Positions 1 through 7,753 of a DNA stretch of 64,000 bases are shown piece after piece. The notes beneath the pieces were generated by a model, which did no database searches, was not told the DNA's origin, and saw only the letters and a list, made by a program, of their open reading frames with translations. The stretch is from the NCBI RefSeq assembly GCF_036802865.1, contig NZ_DAIRVK010000002.1, positions 248,001-312,000 of the forward strand, read 5' to 3'. Each line of letters opens with the position of its first letter. Position 1 is the first letter of the stretch. The position numbers were made by a program, and so were the translations under genes. Source of the stretch: Sulfurospirillum sp036802865. GTDB lineage: Bacteria > Campylobacterota > Campylobacteria > Campylobacterales > Sulfurospirillaceae.

Positions 1-705
1 TATGATCCTTACCAGTACCTTTTGTCTTCAACGCATATTCCCTCCGATATCAGAATTTTAGAAGCATCTAAAGAGACTCCTTACCTCTCTTTAACCATTC
101 GCTTTACACTTGAAAATATCTATGAAGTTCTTAAAAATACCAATCCCGAAAAACTCAAATTTCAAAAAAAAGCGGAACAAGGTCTCTTTTTTGATGACCT
201 CAATGCCAAGCTGTACGAACCGATCTATCGCCTCGTTAAATTACTGGCGATGCCAAAAGAAGACATAAACTTTCTATCACCGTTTATTATTAAAGAGATT
301 TTGTATCTTCTCGTCAATGAAAAAAGTGGTTATTTTTTAAATAAATTTGCGATGGAGGGAACAGCTTCCAATAAAATCGTCAAAGCCATTACGGAAATTA
401 CCAATACGTTTAGTGAAAAGCTCAATATGAAAGAGTTAGCCCGTCGTATTGACATGGCAGAGTCTTCTCTCTATCAAAACTTTAAAACCATTACGTCTAT
501 CTCTCCGTTGCAGTTTCAAAAAAAGCTTCGGCTTGAAGAGGCTAAACGTATGCTGACGCATCGCAATATTGATGTTTCAGAAGTAGCATTTTTAGTGGGT
601 TATGAGAGTCCATCCCAATTTAGCCGAGAATACTCACGTATGTTTGGTGTCCCTCCAAAAGAGCATCTTAAAACAGCCAAAGAGAGAAATTTATCTTATC
701 AATAG
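1..705 (+). CDS. AraC family transcriptional regulator, 5' end outside the window
   Basis: Partial gene. The frame is open from base 1, and the first residues (YDPYQYLL) line up with NDPSKYLL inside the second AraC protein of this window (4266-5168), so the true start and part of the N-terminal ligand domain lie upstream. The visible part holds the end of an AraC_N (cupin-like) domain and a C-terminal pair of helix-turn-helices (first around NMKELARRIDMAESSLYQNF, second around VAFLVGYESPSQFSREYSRMFG). It resembles the YqhC-type regulators of E. coli, which control an aldehyde/alcohol oxidoreductase. It probably controls the hydrolase-cupin genes downstream and perhaps the other promoters carrying the AGGCAA box. 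The family call is secure; the inducer is unknown. Confidence 0.88.
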   Translation, partial: YDPYQYLLSSTHIPSDIRILEASKETPYLSLTIRFTLENIYEVLKNTNPEKLKFQKKAEQGLFFDDLNAKLYEPIYRLVKLLAMPKEDINFLSPFIIKEILYLLVNEKSGYFLNKFAMEGTASNKIVKAITEITNTFSEKLNMKELARRIDMAESSLYQNFKTITSISPLQFQKKLRLEEAKRMLTHRNIDVSEVAFLVGYESPSQFSREYSRMFGVPPKEHLKTAKERNLSYQ

Positions 706-734
706 CCGATGATCAGGTAAATTGATTTTTTCAG

Positions 735-794
735 AGAAATAGGCAACACTTTGAAAGAATCAGTCTACTGATAAAAATACATTTCATTTATAAT
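735..794 (+). promoter_or_regulatory. Promoter of the hydrolase-cupin genes with an AraC-type box
   Basis: The box AGAAATAGGCAA at 735-746 is followed after 42 bases by TATAAT (789-794), about 33 bases before the ATG at 828. The same box and spacing recur before the minus-strand genes starting at 6322 and 7650. I see no good -35 hexamer, which fits an activator-dependent promoter. Regulator assignment is inference. Confidence 0.55.
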
Positions 795-827
795 GTCTCC
801 GAGAAAGTAATTTTTTAAGGAGACAAA

Positions 828-1931
828 ATGAACAAAGAAAAAGAACAATCCAGACGCAATTTTATGAAACAAAGTGCTTTTGCAGGAGCCAGTTTAGTTT
901 TTGCAAGTGCTACAACTGCTTTTGCTGGCAATACACAAGAATCAAATCCTAAAAAACAAAGTGGAGTTTCAATGACAACGACATGGGATAAATTATTTCC
1001 AAAAAGTGATAAAGTCGATCATGAAAAAGTAACGTTTAAAAATCGTTATGGCATCACCCTCGCAGCGGATGTCTATTTACCTAAAAATCGTGCCAATCAA
1101 TCATTGCCAGCCCTTGCTATCAGTGGTCCTTATGGCGCGGTTAAAGAGCAATCTTCAGGGCTTTATGCTCAAATTATGGCAGAAAAAGGCTTTGTTACCG
1201 TTGCTTTTGATCCATCATATACGGGAGAGAGTGGCGGTGAACCACGTAATGTCTCATCGCCTGATATTAACACCGAAGATTTTAGTGCTGCTGTGGATTA
1301 TTTAGGGATTCAACCCTTTGTCGATAAAAACCGCATTGGCATCATCGGCATTTGTGGTTTTGGTGGCATGGGGTTAAATGCTACGGCTATGGATAAACGT
1401 GTTAAAGCCGTTGCCGTGGCGAGTATGTACGATATGTCTCGTGTGATGGCAAAAGGGTATTATGACAAGATGACGCTTGAAGAGCGTACCCATATGCTCG
1501 AAAAACTAAACCTACAACGCTGGGAAGATGCTAAAAATGGAACGCCATCTTCTGGTCCACGTCTGTTACCTGAAAAGCTAACAGGGGATGAGCCTCAAGT
1601 TGTGAAAGACTATTTTGACTACTACCGAACGCCTCGTGGATTTCATGCTCGTTCACTCAATTCCACCAGTGGTTGGAATGCAACCAATCCATTGGCGTTT
1701 ATGAATATGCCACTGATGAGTTATATCAAAGAGATTTCTCCACGCCCCGTTTTGATTATCGCAGGTGAGAATGCCCACTCACGCTACTTTAGTGAAGATG
1801 CGTACAAAGCGGCCAATGAGCCTAAAGAGCTGTTGATTATTCCTAATACGGTGCATGTGGATTTATACGATAAAGTAGAGAAAATTCCTTTTGATAAAAT
1901 CGAAGTCTTTTTTCAAAAGAATTTGAAATAA
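828..1931 (+). CDS. Tat-exported alpha/beta hydrolase with a cysteine nucleophile elbow
   Basis: 367 aa. The start is fixed by AAGGAG shortly before the ATG. The N-terminus carries a twin-arginine signal (S-R-R-N-F-M-K near residues 8-14, then a hydrophobic stretch ending AFAG), so the enzyme should be exported folded to the periplasm. The nucleophile elbow reads G-I-C-G-F-G-G, with Cys where most alpha/beta hydrolases have Ser, as in dienelactone hydrolases. A late acid (VLIIAGENAHS) and a His (NTVHVDLYD) complete a plausible triad. The substrate is unknown. It is followed 18 bases later by a secreted cupin gene and is probably co-transcribed with it from the box-bearing promoter upstream. 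Confidence 0.85.
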   Translation: MNKEKEQSRRNFMKQSAFAGASLVFASATTAFAGNTQESNPKKQSGVSMTTTWDKLFPKSDKVDHEKVTFKNRYGITLAADVYLPKNRANQSLPALAISGPYGAVKEQSSGLYAQIMAEKGFVTVAFDPSYTGESGGEPRNVSSPDINTEDFSAAVDYLGIQPFVDKNRIGIIGICGFGGMGLNATAMDKRVKAVAVASMYDMSRVMAKGYYDKMTLEERTHMLEKLNLQRWEDAKNGTPSSGPRLLPEKLTGDEPQVVKDYFDYYRTPRGFHARSLNSTSGWNATNPLAFMNMPLMSYIKEISPRPVLIIAGENAHSRYFSEDAYKAANEPKELLIIPNTVHVDLYDKVEKIPFDKIEVFFQKNLK

Positions 1932-1949
1932 AAGCATGGAAAAGCAGTT

Positions 1950-2444
1950 ATGAAACGATATTTTTTATTAGGACTAATGGGCGTGTGCTTTATGACACAT
2001 GCCTTTGCACAAGAAGGAGAAAAAATGACACAGATTTCTAAAGTGGAGTCACGAGCATCGATTGTTGTGAAACAATCAGAGTATAAAAACTATTTTACAG
2101 GCGATGTTAGAGTCGACATGCTCTATCCACAAAGCGATGCAAAAACGCATGGTGGAGCCTATGTGACGTTTGAGCCAAGTGCTAGAACTCATTGGCATGT
2201 TCATCCTGCGGGGCAGCATATTATCGTGATTTCAGGTGTTGGGTACTATCAAGCATGGGGTGAGCCTGTACAGATCATCAAAGCTGGGGACGTTGTCTGG
2301 ATCCCTTCAGGCGTTAAACACTGGCATGGTGCTTCTAAAGAGATTGCTATGACACATTTGGTTATTACCGGTGCCGATGAACATGGCAAAAATGTTGAGT
2401 GGTTAGAGCCTGTCAGTGATGAGCAGTATCGTCTAAAAAACTAA
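1950..2444 (+). CDS. Exported cupin-domain protein
   Basis: 164 aa with a Sec signal peptide (MKRYFLLGL...THAFAQ, cut near residue 21). The single cupin barrel shows motif 1 as HWHVHPAGQHIIVISG and motif 2 as GDVVWIPSGVKHWHG, giving three or four His metal ligands; the usual Glu of motif 1 is Gln here. Small cupins of this type often sit with carboxymuconolactone decarboxylase-like or quinone-related enzymes. With the exported hydrolase just upstream it may act on the same periplasmic substrate, but the reaction cannot be named from sequence. Confidence 0.82.
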   Translation: MKRYFLLGLMGVCFMTHAFAQEGEKMTQISKVESRASIVVKQSEYKNYFTGDVRVDMLYPQSDAKTHGGAYVTFEPSARTHWHVHPAGQHIIVISGVGYYQAWGEPVQIIKAGDVVWIPSGVKHWHGASKEIAMTHLVITGADEHGKNVEWLEPVSDEQYRLKN

Positions 2445-2574
2445 ATTTACCACTAGGCTAGGTTTGAAAATTCCTAACCTAAACGTGTGTACACTCAACA
2501 AAACTTCTTCTGTTGTTTTATCTTCCCATAACATTTCAATACAAATGTGTAATTTTTAAATAAAAAGGCTATTT

Positions 2575-3822
2575 ATGAAACAACCCCATACCCATGTACA
2601 CAAGCACGACACAACAGCTCTTTGGGGCGCTGTGTGGGCGATGTCGTTGTGTGCTATGGTCTTAGTCGCATCGGAATTCATGCCGGTGAGCCTTCTCACA
2701 CCCATTGCCACAGAACTGCATATGAGCGAAGGCTACACAGGGCAGTCTATTGCTATTTCAGGGCTTTTTGCACTCATCACAAGTTTATGGCTTACTTCAT
2801 GGATAGGGCATGCAAATCGTCGTAAAGTTTTACTCTTTTTTACATTTTTGATGGGCATATCGGGCATTGTAGTCACTTTTGCTCCCAATGCAACGGTTCT
2901 TATGGTCGGCCGCGCGTTATTGGGTGCATGTATCGGTGGATTTTGGTCGATGTCAGCCGCTGTTGTGATGCGGATGGTTCCTGAAAAAGCCATCCCAAAA
3001 GCGTTAGCATTGCTCAATGGCGGTAACGCACTATCAACAACCATTGCTGCACCTTTGGGGAGTTTTTTAGGTGGATTGATAGGTTGGAGAGGGGCATTTT
3101 TTATCATTGTTCCTTTAGCGGTGATTGCTTTTGTCTGGCAATGGCGTTCTTTACCTTCATTGCCTGCAAAAAAACGCGATGATGGTAAAAAAACGTCTGT
3201 CAAACATGTTCTAAAATTGTTAAAACGTTTTGATGTGACCCTGGGTATGTTGGGAGCGATGTTCCTCTTTATGGGACAATTTGCACTCTTTACCTATCTT
3301 CGCCCCTTTTTAGAGAGTGTGACAGGAGTTGGTGTTGAAGTGTTGTCGTTAATATTATTGGCGATGGGTCTTTCAGGACTGGCTGGAACATTTGTGATGG
3401 GAACTCTTTTAAAAACACGTTTGTATAGCTTACTGATTGGCACACCTTTTTTGATGATGGTTATAGCTCTTGCACTTATCTATGTTGGCTCTTCTCTTGG
3501 TGCCGTTGTTGTGTTACTAAGCATTTGGGGCTTTTTAGGAACATCCGTACCTGTAGCATGGTGGACATGGCTGAGTCAGACACTTCCCAACGAAGCAGAA
3601 GCAGGCGGAGGGCTTATGGTGGCGATTATTCAGCTTGCTATTACGATAGGTGCTTCCATGGGCGGGCTTTTCTATGACACATTGGGCTATGAAGCAACAT
3701 TTATATTTGCCAGTGCCTGTCTGGCATGTTCTATGGTTTTAGCCACAATAGGACACCGTATAAACACATCGGAAAAGCAGTTTTATAGTTGTAGAAATAG
3801 ACAAAAGGAGAATACAAAGTGA
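2575..3822 (+). CDS. MFS exporter, NepI/DHA1-like
   Basis: 415 aa with twelve predicted membrane segments. A His-rich leader (residues 3-12) precedes TM1. From recall, the protein aligns well with E. coli NepI, the purine ribonucleoside exporter: the TM1 region (EFMPVSLLTPIA), the segment IGGFWSMSAAVVMRMVP and the TM5 region (APLGSFLGGLIGWR) have close counterparts there. It probably exports a small drug-like or nucleoside substrate by proton antiport; the substrate is inferred only. The last four bases overlap the next gene, so the two are likely co-translated. Confidence 0.83.
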   Translation: MKQPHTHVHKHDTTALWGAVWAMSLCAMVLVASEFMPVSLLTPIATELHMSEGYTGQSIAISGLFALITSLWLTSWIGHANRRKVLLFFTFLMGISGIVVTFAPNATVLMVGRALLGACIGGFWSMSAAVVMRMVPEKAIPKALALLNGGNALSTTIAAPLGSFLGGLIGWRGAFFIIVPLAVIAFVWQWRSLPSLPAKKRDDGKKTSVKHVLKLLKRFDVTLGMLGAMFLFMGQFALFTYLRPFLESVTGVGVEVLSLILLAMGLSGLAGTFVMGTLLKTRLYSLLIGTPFLMMVIALALIYVGSSLGAVVVLLSIWGFLGTSVPVAWWTWLSQTLPNEAEAGGGLMVAIIQLAITIGASMGGLFYDTLGYEATFIFASACLACSMVLATIGHRINTSEKQFYSCRNRQKENTK

Positions 3823-4265
3823 TATCAAAATATTTTTGGATACTTGTGGGCATCTGTATAAATATCTACGCCCAAGAAGGAAACATAACAACCATGCAGA
3901 AAGAAAAAATCTTTGAAACGATTTTGGTAAGTGTTCATCAGCAGACGTTTAAACTCAACCTCTTTGAGAACGAAACGACAAAGGCATTTATCGAAAAATT
4001 ACCTTTAATATTGGAGATGAATGAACTGGGTGGCAACGAAAAATATTTTCATTTTTCAACCAATCTACCTACGCACTCCTTCAATCCAAAGATGATTCAT
4101 TCGGGTAATGTGATGTTGTGGGGAAGCAATAGCTTGGTGCTTTTTTATAAAACCTTTTCAACATCTTATGCCTATACTAAAATGGGATATATTGAAGATA
4201 CAACGCATCTTGAAGAAGCTCTTGGAAAAGGAAATGTGGTTGTGACATTTGAAAAGGCTCTATAA
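3819..4265 (+). CDS. Cyclophilin-like fold protein
   Basis: 148 aa. A short hydrophobic N-terminus ending IYA suggests export. The rest matches the small cyclophilin-like family recognised by features such as LPLILEMNELGGNEKYFHF, IHSGNVMLWGSNSLVLFYKTF and SYAYTKMGYI. These proteins resemble the peptidyl-prolyl isomerase barrel but lack proven activity. It overlaps the MFS gene by four bases, and its stop codon directly abuts the stop of the convergent AraC gene with no spacer and no evident terminator. Confidence 0.78.
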   Translation: MISKYFWILVGICINIYAQEGNITTMQKEKIFETILVSVHQQTFKLNLFENETTKAFIEKLPLILEMNELGGNEKYFHFSTNLPTHSFNPKMIHSGNVMLWGSNSLVLFYKTFSTSYAYTKMGYIEDTTHLEEALGKGNVVVTFEKAL

Positions 4266-5168
4266 CTAATTTGGTGTTACTTTTTTCATATGCGCTTTGG
4301 GTGAGAGTCCAAACATGCGCGAGTATTCTCTGCTAAATTGAGAAGTGCTTTCATAGCCAACCGAGAAAGCAACTTCTCCTACATCAATATCTTGTGTCAA
4401 AATGATATGCCGTGCCTCTTGGAGTCTAAGTGTTTTTTGAAACTGCAAAGGGCTCAGCAGGGTGACTTTTTTGAAGTTGTGGTACAGTGAAGATTCACTC
4501 ATACCAAACGATTTTGCAAGTTCTTTCATATTGATGTTTTCAGAAAAATTACGTTTTATTTTAGAGATGATTTTGACAATTTGATGGGTAATACTGCCAT
4601 CTTTGAGGTACTTACGTAAGAAGTCACCTCCCTCATCGGTCATGATAAGGTACAAAATCTCTTTGATAATCATAGATGACATAAATTTGAGATTGGAAGG
4701 CTCATCAAGTACACGTACCAAACGTGTCAGTGGGTCGATAAGCCTGTGTAAATCTCCATAACACAGCCCCGCTTCTGTGGAAGGATTGAGAATAGGTGTA
4801 GGGGTTTTAATCTCTTTCATGACTTCGTAGATATCTTCCATGGTAAAGGTAAGTTTGATAGCAATATAGGGCTTTTCTTTGGATGCCTCTTTAATGAGAA
4901 CACGGGTTGGTACATGCACAGAGACTAAAAGGTATTTGCTTGGATCATTGAGCGTATAAATGGTTTCACCCAGTATGACTTCTTTGCCACCTTGCAGAAC
5001 GATGCATACAGATGGTTCATACGCAACAGCGGCAAATTCTGTAGCCTTATCTAAGGCATGAAAATGAAGCGATGGGAGTGGTGTCTCTATCACACTGTTA
5101 TCCACACGCTTTGCAAGAATTTGGCTGATAAGCTCAGCCTGATAGGTTTCAAAAAGAGTATCTGTCAT
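4266..5168 (-). CDS. AraC family transcriptional regulator, YqhC-like
   Basis: 300 aa, complete. The N-terminal AraC_N domain covers about residues 25-155 (with SVCIVLQGGKEV and YLLVSVHVPTRV). The C-terminal DNA-binding domain has two helix-turn-helices (NMKELAKSFGMSESSLYHNF and VAFSVGYESTSQFSREYSRMFG). It is a clear paralogue of the truncated regulator at 1-705. It is the last gene of the minus-strand group 6322 to 4266, so it may be autoregulated through the box-bearing promoter upstream of 6322. E. coli YqhC activates yqhD; a YqhD-like dehydrogenase lies nearby at 6502-7650. Confidence 0.9.
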   Translation of the reverse strand: MTDTLFETYQAELISQILAKRVDNSVIETPLPSLHFHALDKATEFAAVAYEPSVCIVLQGGKEVILGETIYTLNDPSKYLLVSVHVPTRVLIKEASKEKPYIAIKLTFTMEDIYEVMKEIKTPTPILNPSTEAGLCYGDLHRLIDPLTRLVRVLDEPSNLKFMSSMIIKEILYLIMTDEGGDFLRKYLKDGSITHQIVKIISKIKRNFSENINMKELAKSFGMSESSLYHNFKKVTLLSPLQFQKTLRLQEARHIILTQDIDVGEVAFSVGYESTSQFSREYSRMFGLSPKAHMKKVTPN

Positions 5169-5207
5169 GGTTATACGCTACCTTTTCATTTAATAGTACA
5201 ACAAGAC

Positions 5208-5480
5208 TTAAGGATATCGTACCAAAGATGCTGTCAGTTTTCGAACGATTGGTAGTAAAACAAGCAGCGTTGGAAACGCTATGAGCCATGATACACCCCA
5301 TGAACTTATCCAGACATTTAAAAACTGGGATGTTATTCCTGCAATTTTAACCGTGCTAATAAATGAAACAAGCATGGTCATCAAAATAGAAAGCAAAAAA
5401 GGCATAACGATGCTAGCATATTTGGCTGGGAATTTGGGTATGCCAAAAATGATGGTCGATGAGGTTTTGGATGAATTCAC
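5208..5480 (-). CDS. DUF2798 small membrane protein
   Basis: 90 aa starting at GTG, chosen because AAGGA sits six bases upstream. Two transmembrane helices follow a short basic N-terminus. The pattern KFPAKYASIVMPFLLSILMTMLVS, then W-x-S-W-G-V-S-W-L-I-A-F-P-T and V-R-K-L-T, is that of DUF2798 proteins. The function is unknown. It lies between the Dabb protein gene and the AraC gene on the same strand, probably in one operon. Confidence 0.75.
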   Translation of the reverse strand: MNSSKTSSTIIFGIPKFPAKYASIVMPFLLSILMTMLVSFISTVKIAGITSQFLNVWISSWGVSWLIAFPTLLVLLPIVRKLTASLVRYP

Positions 5481-5495
5481 GAAATATCCTTAATT

Positions 5496-5783
5496 TTAGT
5501 GTTGATAGACAACGGTTTTTAACTCTGCAACAGCAGGTTTGATACGCTGAACCACTTCGACATGTATGGGGTCATGCTCAAACACGTGAACATCTTCCAT
5601 CGTATCAAAGTCAAAAAGAGCGGCTAGATCAAACACACGCTCTCCTAAAAGTAGATTGTTTCCTACTTCCATGTGTTTAATAACAGGCATTTTTCCCTCT
5701 AAGCTCATAATGTGTTGTTTGATGAGCGCCATATTTTGTTCTGAATTGTCGACCAATTTGAATACAACGATAAAACGTATCAT
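5496..5783 (-). CDS. Dabb (stress-responsive A/B barrel) family protein
   Basis: 95 aa from the second ATG, chosen because GGAG lies six bases before it; the longer reading adds only four residues. It begins MIRFIVVFKL and shows the Dabb pattern, with AALFDFDTMEDVHVFEHDPIHVEVV near the middle. Dabb proteins are small dimeric alpha/beta barrels, some of which bind or modify aromatic compounds. It overlaps the upstream oxidoreductase gene by four bases, so coupled translation and a shared role are likely. Confidence 0.8.
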   Translation of the reverse strand: MIRFIVVFKLVDNSEQNMALIKQHIMSLEGKMPVIKHMEVGNNLLLGERVFDLAALFDFDTMEDVHVFEHDPIHVEVVQRIKPAVAELKTVVYQH

Positions 5784-6322
5784 GCATGGCTCCATTGTGC
5801 AGTTTTAATAATGCCCTGATACTCTTTTGCTTTTTGTGTAAGCTCTGCGTCACTGATTTTTAGAGCACCATAAATTTTAAAGGTCGATGTGAACGTCATT
5901 TGCGTCATCAAAGCCATTGTTTGAAGTGGTTTTAAAAGTTCACTAATCGTTGCTTGCATAAAACCCTCTGGCTGGTACGCTTCTTCAGGTGCACCAATTG
6001 TTACAGCAATTTTAAATGGTTTACCTTTGAGTTTATCGCCTGTACTTCCGTAGGCAAAGCCGTATTCTAGGACTTTATCTTGCCACTCTTTCAAAAGACT
6101 TGGTGTACTGTACCAGTAAAAAGGAAACTGAAAGATAATGCGCTCATGCTCAAGAAGAAGTGCTTGCTCTTTAGCGACATCAATCGCATCGGCATTTTTA
6201 TAGGTGGCATAAATATCATGCACCGTGATATTTGGCTCGTCTTTGACTGTTTCAATGAGGGCTTTATTGAGCCTAGATTGTGCCATATTTAGATGGGTTA
6301 AGATAATAAGTGTTTTTTGCAT
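5780..6322 (-). CDS. Flavodoxin-fold NAD(P)H-dependent quinone oxidoreductase
   Basis: 180 aa. The flavodoxin-like fold of the KefF/MdaB/NQO family is shown by the N-terminal strand LIILTHLN, the motif IIFQFPFYWYSTPSLLKEWQDKV and the flavin loop around GFAYG and TIGAPEEAY. It should reduce quinones or other electrophiles by two electrons in the cytoplasm using FMN/FAD. It is first in an apparent operon with the Dabb, DUF2798 and AraC genes. Its promoter carries the AGAAATAGGCAA box. A hairpin-type terminator of the neighbouring dehydrogenase lies upstream. Confidence 0.86.
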   Translation of the reverse strand: MQKTLIILTHLNMAQSRLNKALIETVKDEPNITVHDIYATYKNADAIDVAKEQALLLEHERIIFQFPFYWYSTPSLLKEWQDKVLEYGFAYGSTGDKLKGKPFKIAVTIGAPEEAYQPEGFMQATISELLKPLQTMALMTQMTFTSTFKIYGALKISDAELTQKAKEYQGIIKTAQWSHA

Positions 6323-6359
6323 ACATAAAACTCCTGTGTGATTTAATTTTTATGGTGAA

Positions 6360-6420
6360 ATTATAAGATGTACCGATACAAATGCCCTAGAACGATAATG
6401 CAAATTTTTTGCCTATTTCT
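6360..6420 (-). promoter_or_regulatory. Promoter of the flavodoxin-fold oxidoreductase operon with an AraC-type box
   Basis: Read on the minus strand, AGAAATAGGCAA (6420-6409) is followed after 43 bases by TATAAT (6365-6360). The box is identical over 12 bases to the one at 735-746 and holds nearly the same spacing. Confidence 0.55.
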
Positions 6421-6466
6421 GCAAAGTTAAAGGTTAAATAAGTGATTGTAGTGAATGAATGATAGT

Positions 6467-6497
6467 AAAAAAGGTGGTATGTGTAACCACCTTTTAA
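6467..6497 (-). terminator. Rho-independent terminator after the alcohol dehydrogenase gene
   Basis: Arms AAAAGGTGGT (6469-6478) and ACCACCTTTT (6486-6495) form a perfect 10-bp stem with a seven-base loop. On the minus strand the stem is followed by a run of T. It lies five bases past the stop of the gene at 6502. Confidence 0.8.
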
Positions 6498-6501
6498 AAA
6501 G

Positions 6502-7650
6502 TTACAAGGCTTTTTTTAGAATTTCAGTGATAACTTCTTTCGTGTATACGTCGCCCATTCCAAAATAGACAGCATTTCCAGCAGCATTGTCTATAACAGC
6601 TGGCAAGGTTTTTTCTTCAATATTGAAGTCTGAAAACTTTGTGGGTGTCCCAATTTTATCGAACCATTTGGTAAGTGCTTCGATGCCTTCTTCAGCACTA
6701 TCACGTCCAAAAATTGTTTTGGCAAAGCGTTTGAATTGCGCTTCATTTTGTTTGTAATACCATTTCATCCATGCAGGCATAACGATAGAAAGTCCAGCAC
6801 CATGTGGAACGTTGCAAATGGCTGAGAGGGCGTGTTCTATCATATGATTTGGATAGCTTACTCCCGCTGTCCCTACATACGTAAACCCATTCAGCGCACA
6901 CGTTGCTGCCCATGCAAATTCAGCTCTTGAGTTGTAATCGTTTGGATTTGCGATAAGTTTTTCAGTGGTATCCATTACAGTGGTGATGATCGCTTCAATT
7001 TGCTTGCTAATGAGTGTTGGATGTGTTGTTGCCGTAAAATAGCCCTCAATGCAGTGTGCAATGACATCCGAAGCCGAATAGACTAAATACTCTTTCGAGA
7101 CAGAGCTTTGAAGTTTTGGATTGATAATCGAAACTTTAGGGTACAAAGCAGGTGCCATAATGTAGTATTTTTGGTGTGTTGCGTCATTGGTCACAACAGC
7201 ACCATTGTTCATCTCGCTACCTGTTGCAGCTAAGGTAATGATGTCAAAAATAGGCAATGCTTTTGTGATAAAGCTTTTTCCTAAAAAGAAGTCCCATACA
7301 TCACCATCGTATAAAGTACCCGCTGCGATAGCTTTTGAACTATCCAAAACAGAGCCTCCCCCAACCGATAAAATGGCATCAACTTTGTGCGCTTTTGCAG
7401 CATTAACCCCTTCGTAGACTTTTGAAAGCAGAGGATTGCTTACAATGCCACCAAGTTCAACATACTCAATATGGTACGCTTTTAAGCTTTGAATGACGGT
7501 ATCAAACAAACCATCTTTTTTTATGCGTTCGCTTCCATACGTAAGTAGTACTTTTTTAACAGCAAAATTGGCTAAATGTTCTCCTATCTCTTTCTCGGTG
7601 TTTTCTCCAAAGACAATTTGTGTTGGATTGTGAAATACAAAATTTTCCAT
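6502..7650 (-). CDS. Iron-containing alcohol dehydrogenase, YqhD/BdhA type
   Basis: 382 aa, the usual length. The NAD(P) motif GGGSVLDSSK, the segment LAATGSEMNNGAV and the metal ligands (Asp and His in SASDVIAHCIEGY; His residues in NHMIEHALSAICNVPHGAG) are all present. The family reduces short aldehydes to alcohols or runs butanol dehydrogenase reactions; E. coli YqhD detoxifies aldehydes under the AraC regulator YqhC. Here two YqhC-like AraC genes are close by and the promoter carries the shared AGGCAA box, so aldehyde-responsive control is a fair inference. Confidence 0.92.
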   Translation of the reverse strand: MENFVFHNPTQIVFGENTEKEIGEHLANFAVKKVLLTYGSERIKKDGLFDTVIQSLKAYHIEYVELGGIVSNPLLSKVYEGVNAAKAHKVDAILSVGGGSVLDSSKAIAAGTLYDGDVWDFFLGKSFITKALPIFDIITLAATGSEMNNGAVVTNDATHQKYYIMAPALYPKVSIINPKLQSSVSKEYLVYSASDVIAHCIEGYFTATTHPTLISKQIEAIITTVMDTTEKLIANPNDYNSRAEFAWAATCALNGFTYVGTAGVSYPNHMIEHALSAICNVPHGAGLSIVMPAWMKWYYKQNEAQFKRFAKTIFGRDSAEEGIEALTKWFDKIGTPTKFSDFNIEEKTLPAVIDNAAGNAVYFGMGDVYTKEVITEILKKAL

Positions 7651-7678
7651 TGATTTTCCTTATTTTAATGTTGAAAGA

Positions 7679-7739
7679 ATTATAGGACGAAGACATCCGA
7701 AATGGTTAGATAAATTATCTGTAAAATTTGCCTAATCCT
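7679..7739 (-). promoter_or_regulatory. Promoter of the alcohol dehydrogenase gene with an AraC-type box
   Basis: On the minus strand AGGATTAGGCAA (7739-7728) is followed after 43 bases by TATAAT (7684-7679). The box matches the other two at 10 of 12 positions and keeps the same distance to the -10. Confidence 0.5.
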
Positions 7740-7753
7740 ACAAAAATAAAAAG

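Noticed and set aside
2453..2480. TAGGTT/AACCTA hairpin after the cupin gene
   Set aside because: Stem of six bases, large loop, no T run; it does not stand out from AT-rich background. The nearby AGGCTAGG also lacks the spacing of the AGGCAA boxes.
4611..4620. CTTACGTAAG inside the AraC gene as another HxlR operator
   Set aside because: The half-sites are adjacent with no 10-base centre and lie within coding sequence far from a promoter.
5281..5493. Plus-strand open frame opposite the DUF2798 gene
   Set aside because: It mirrors the minus-strand DUF2798 protein, which has family features, a ribosome site and operon context; the plus frame has none.
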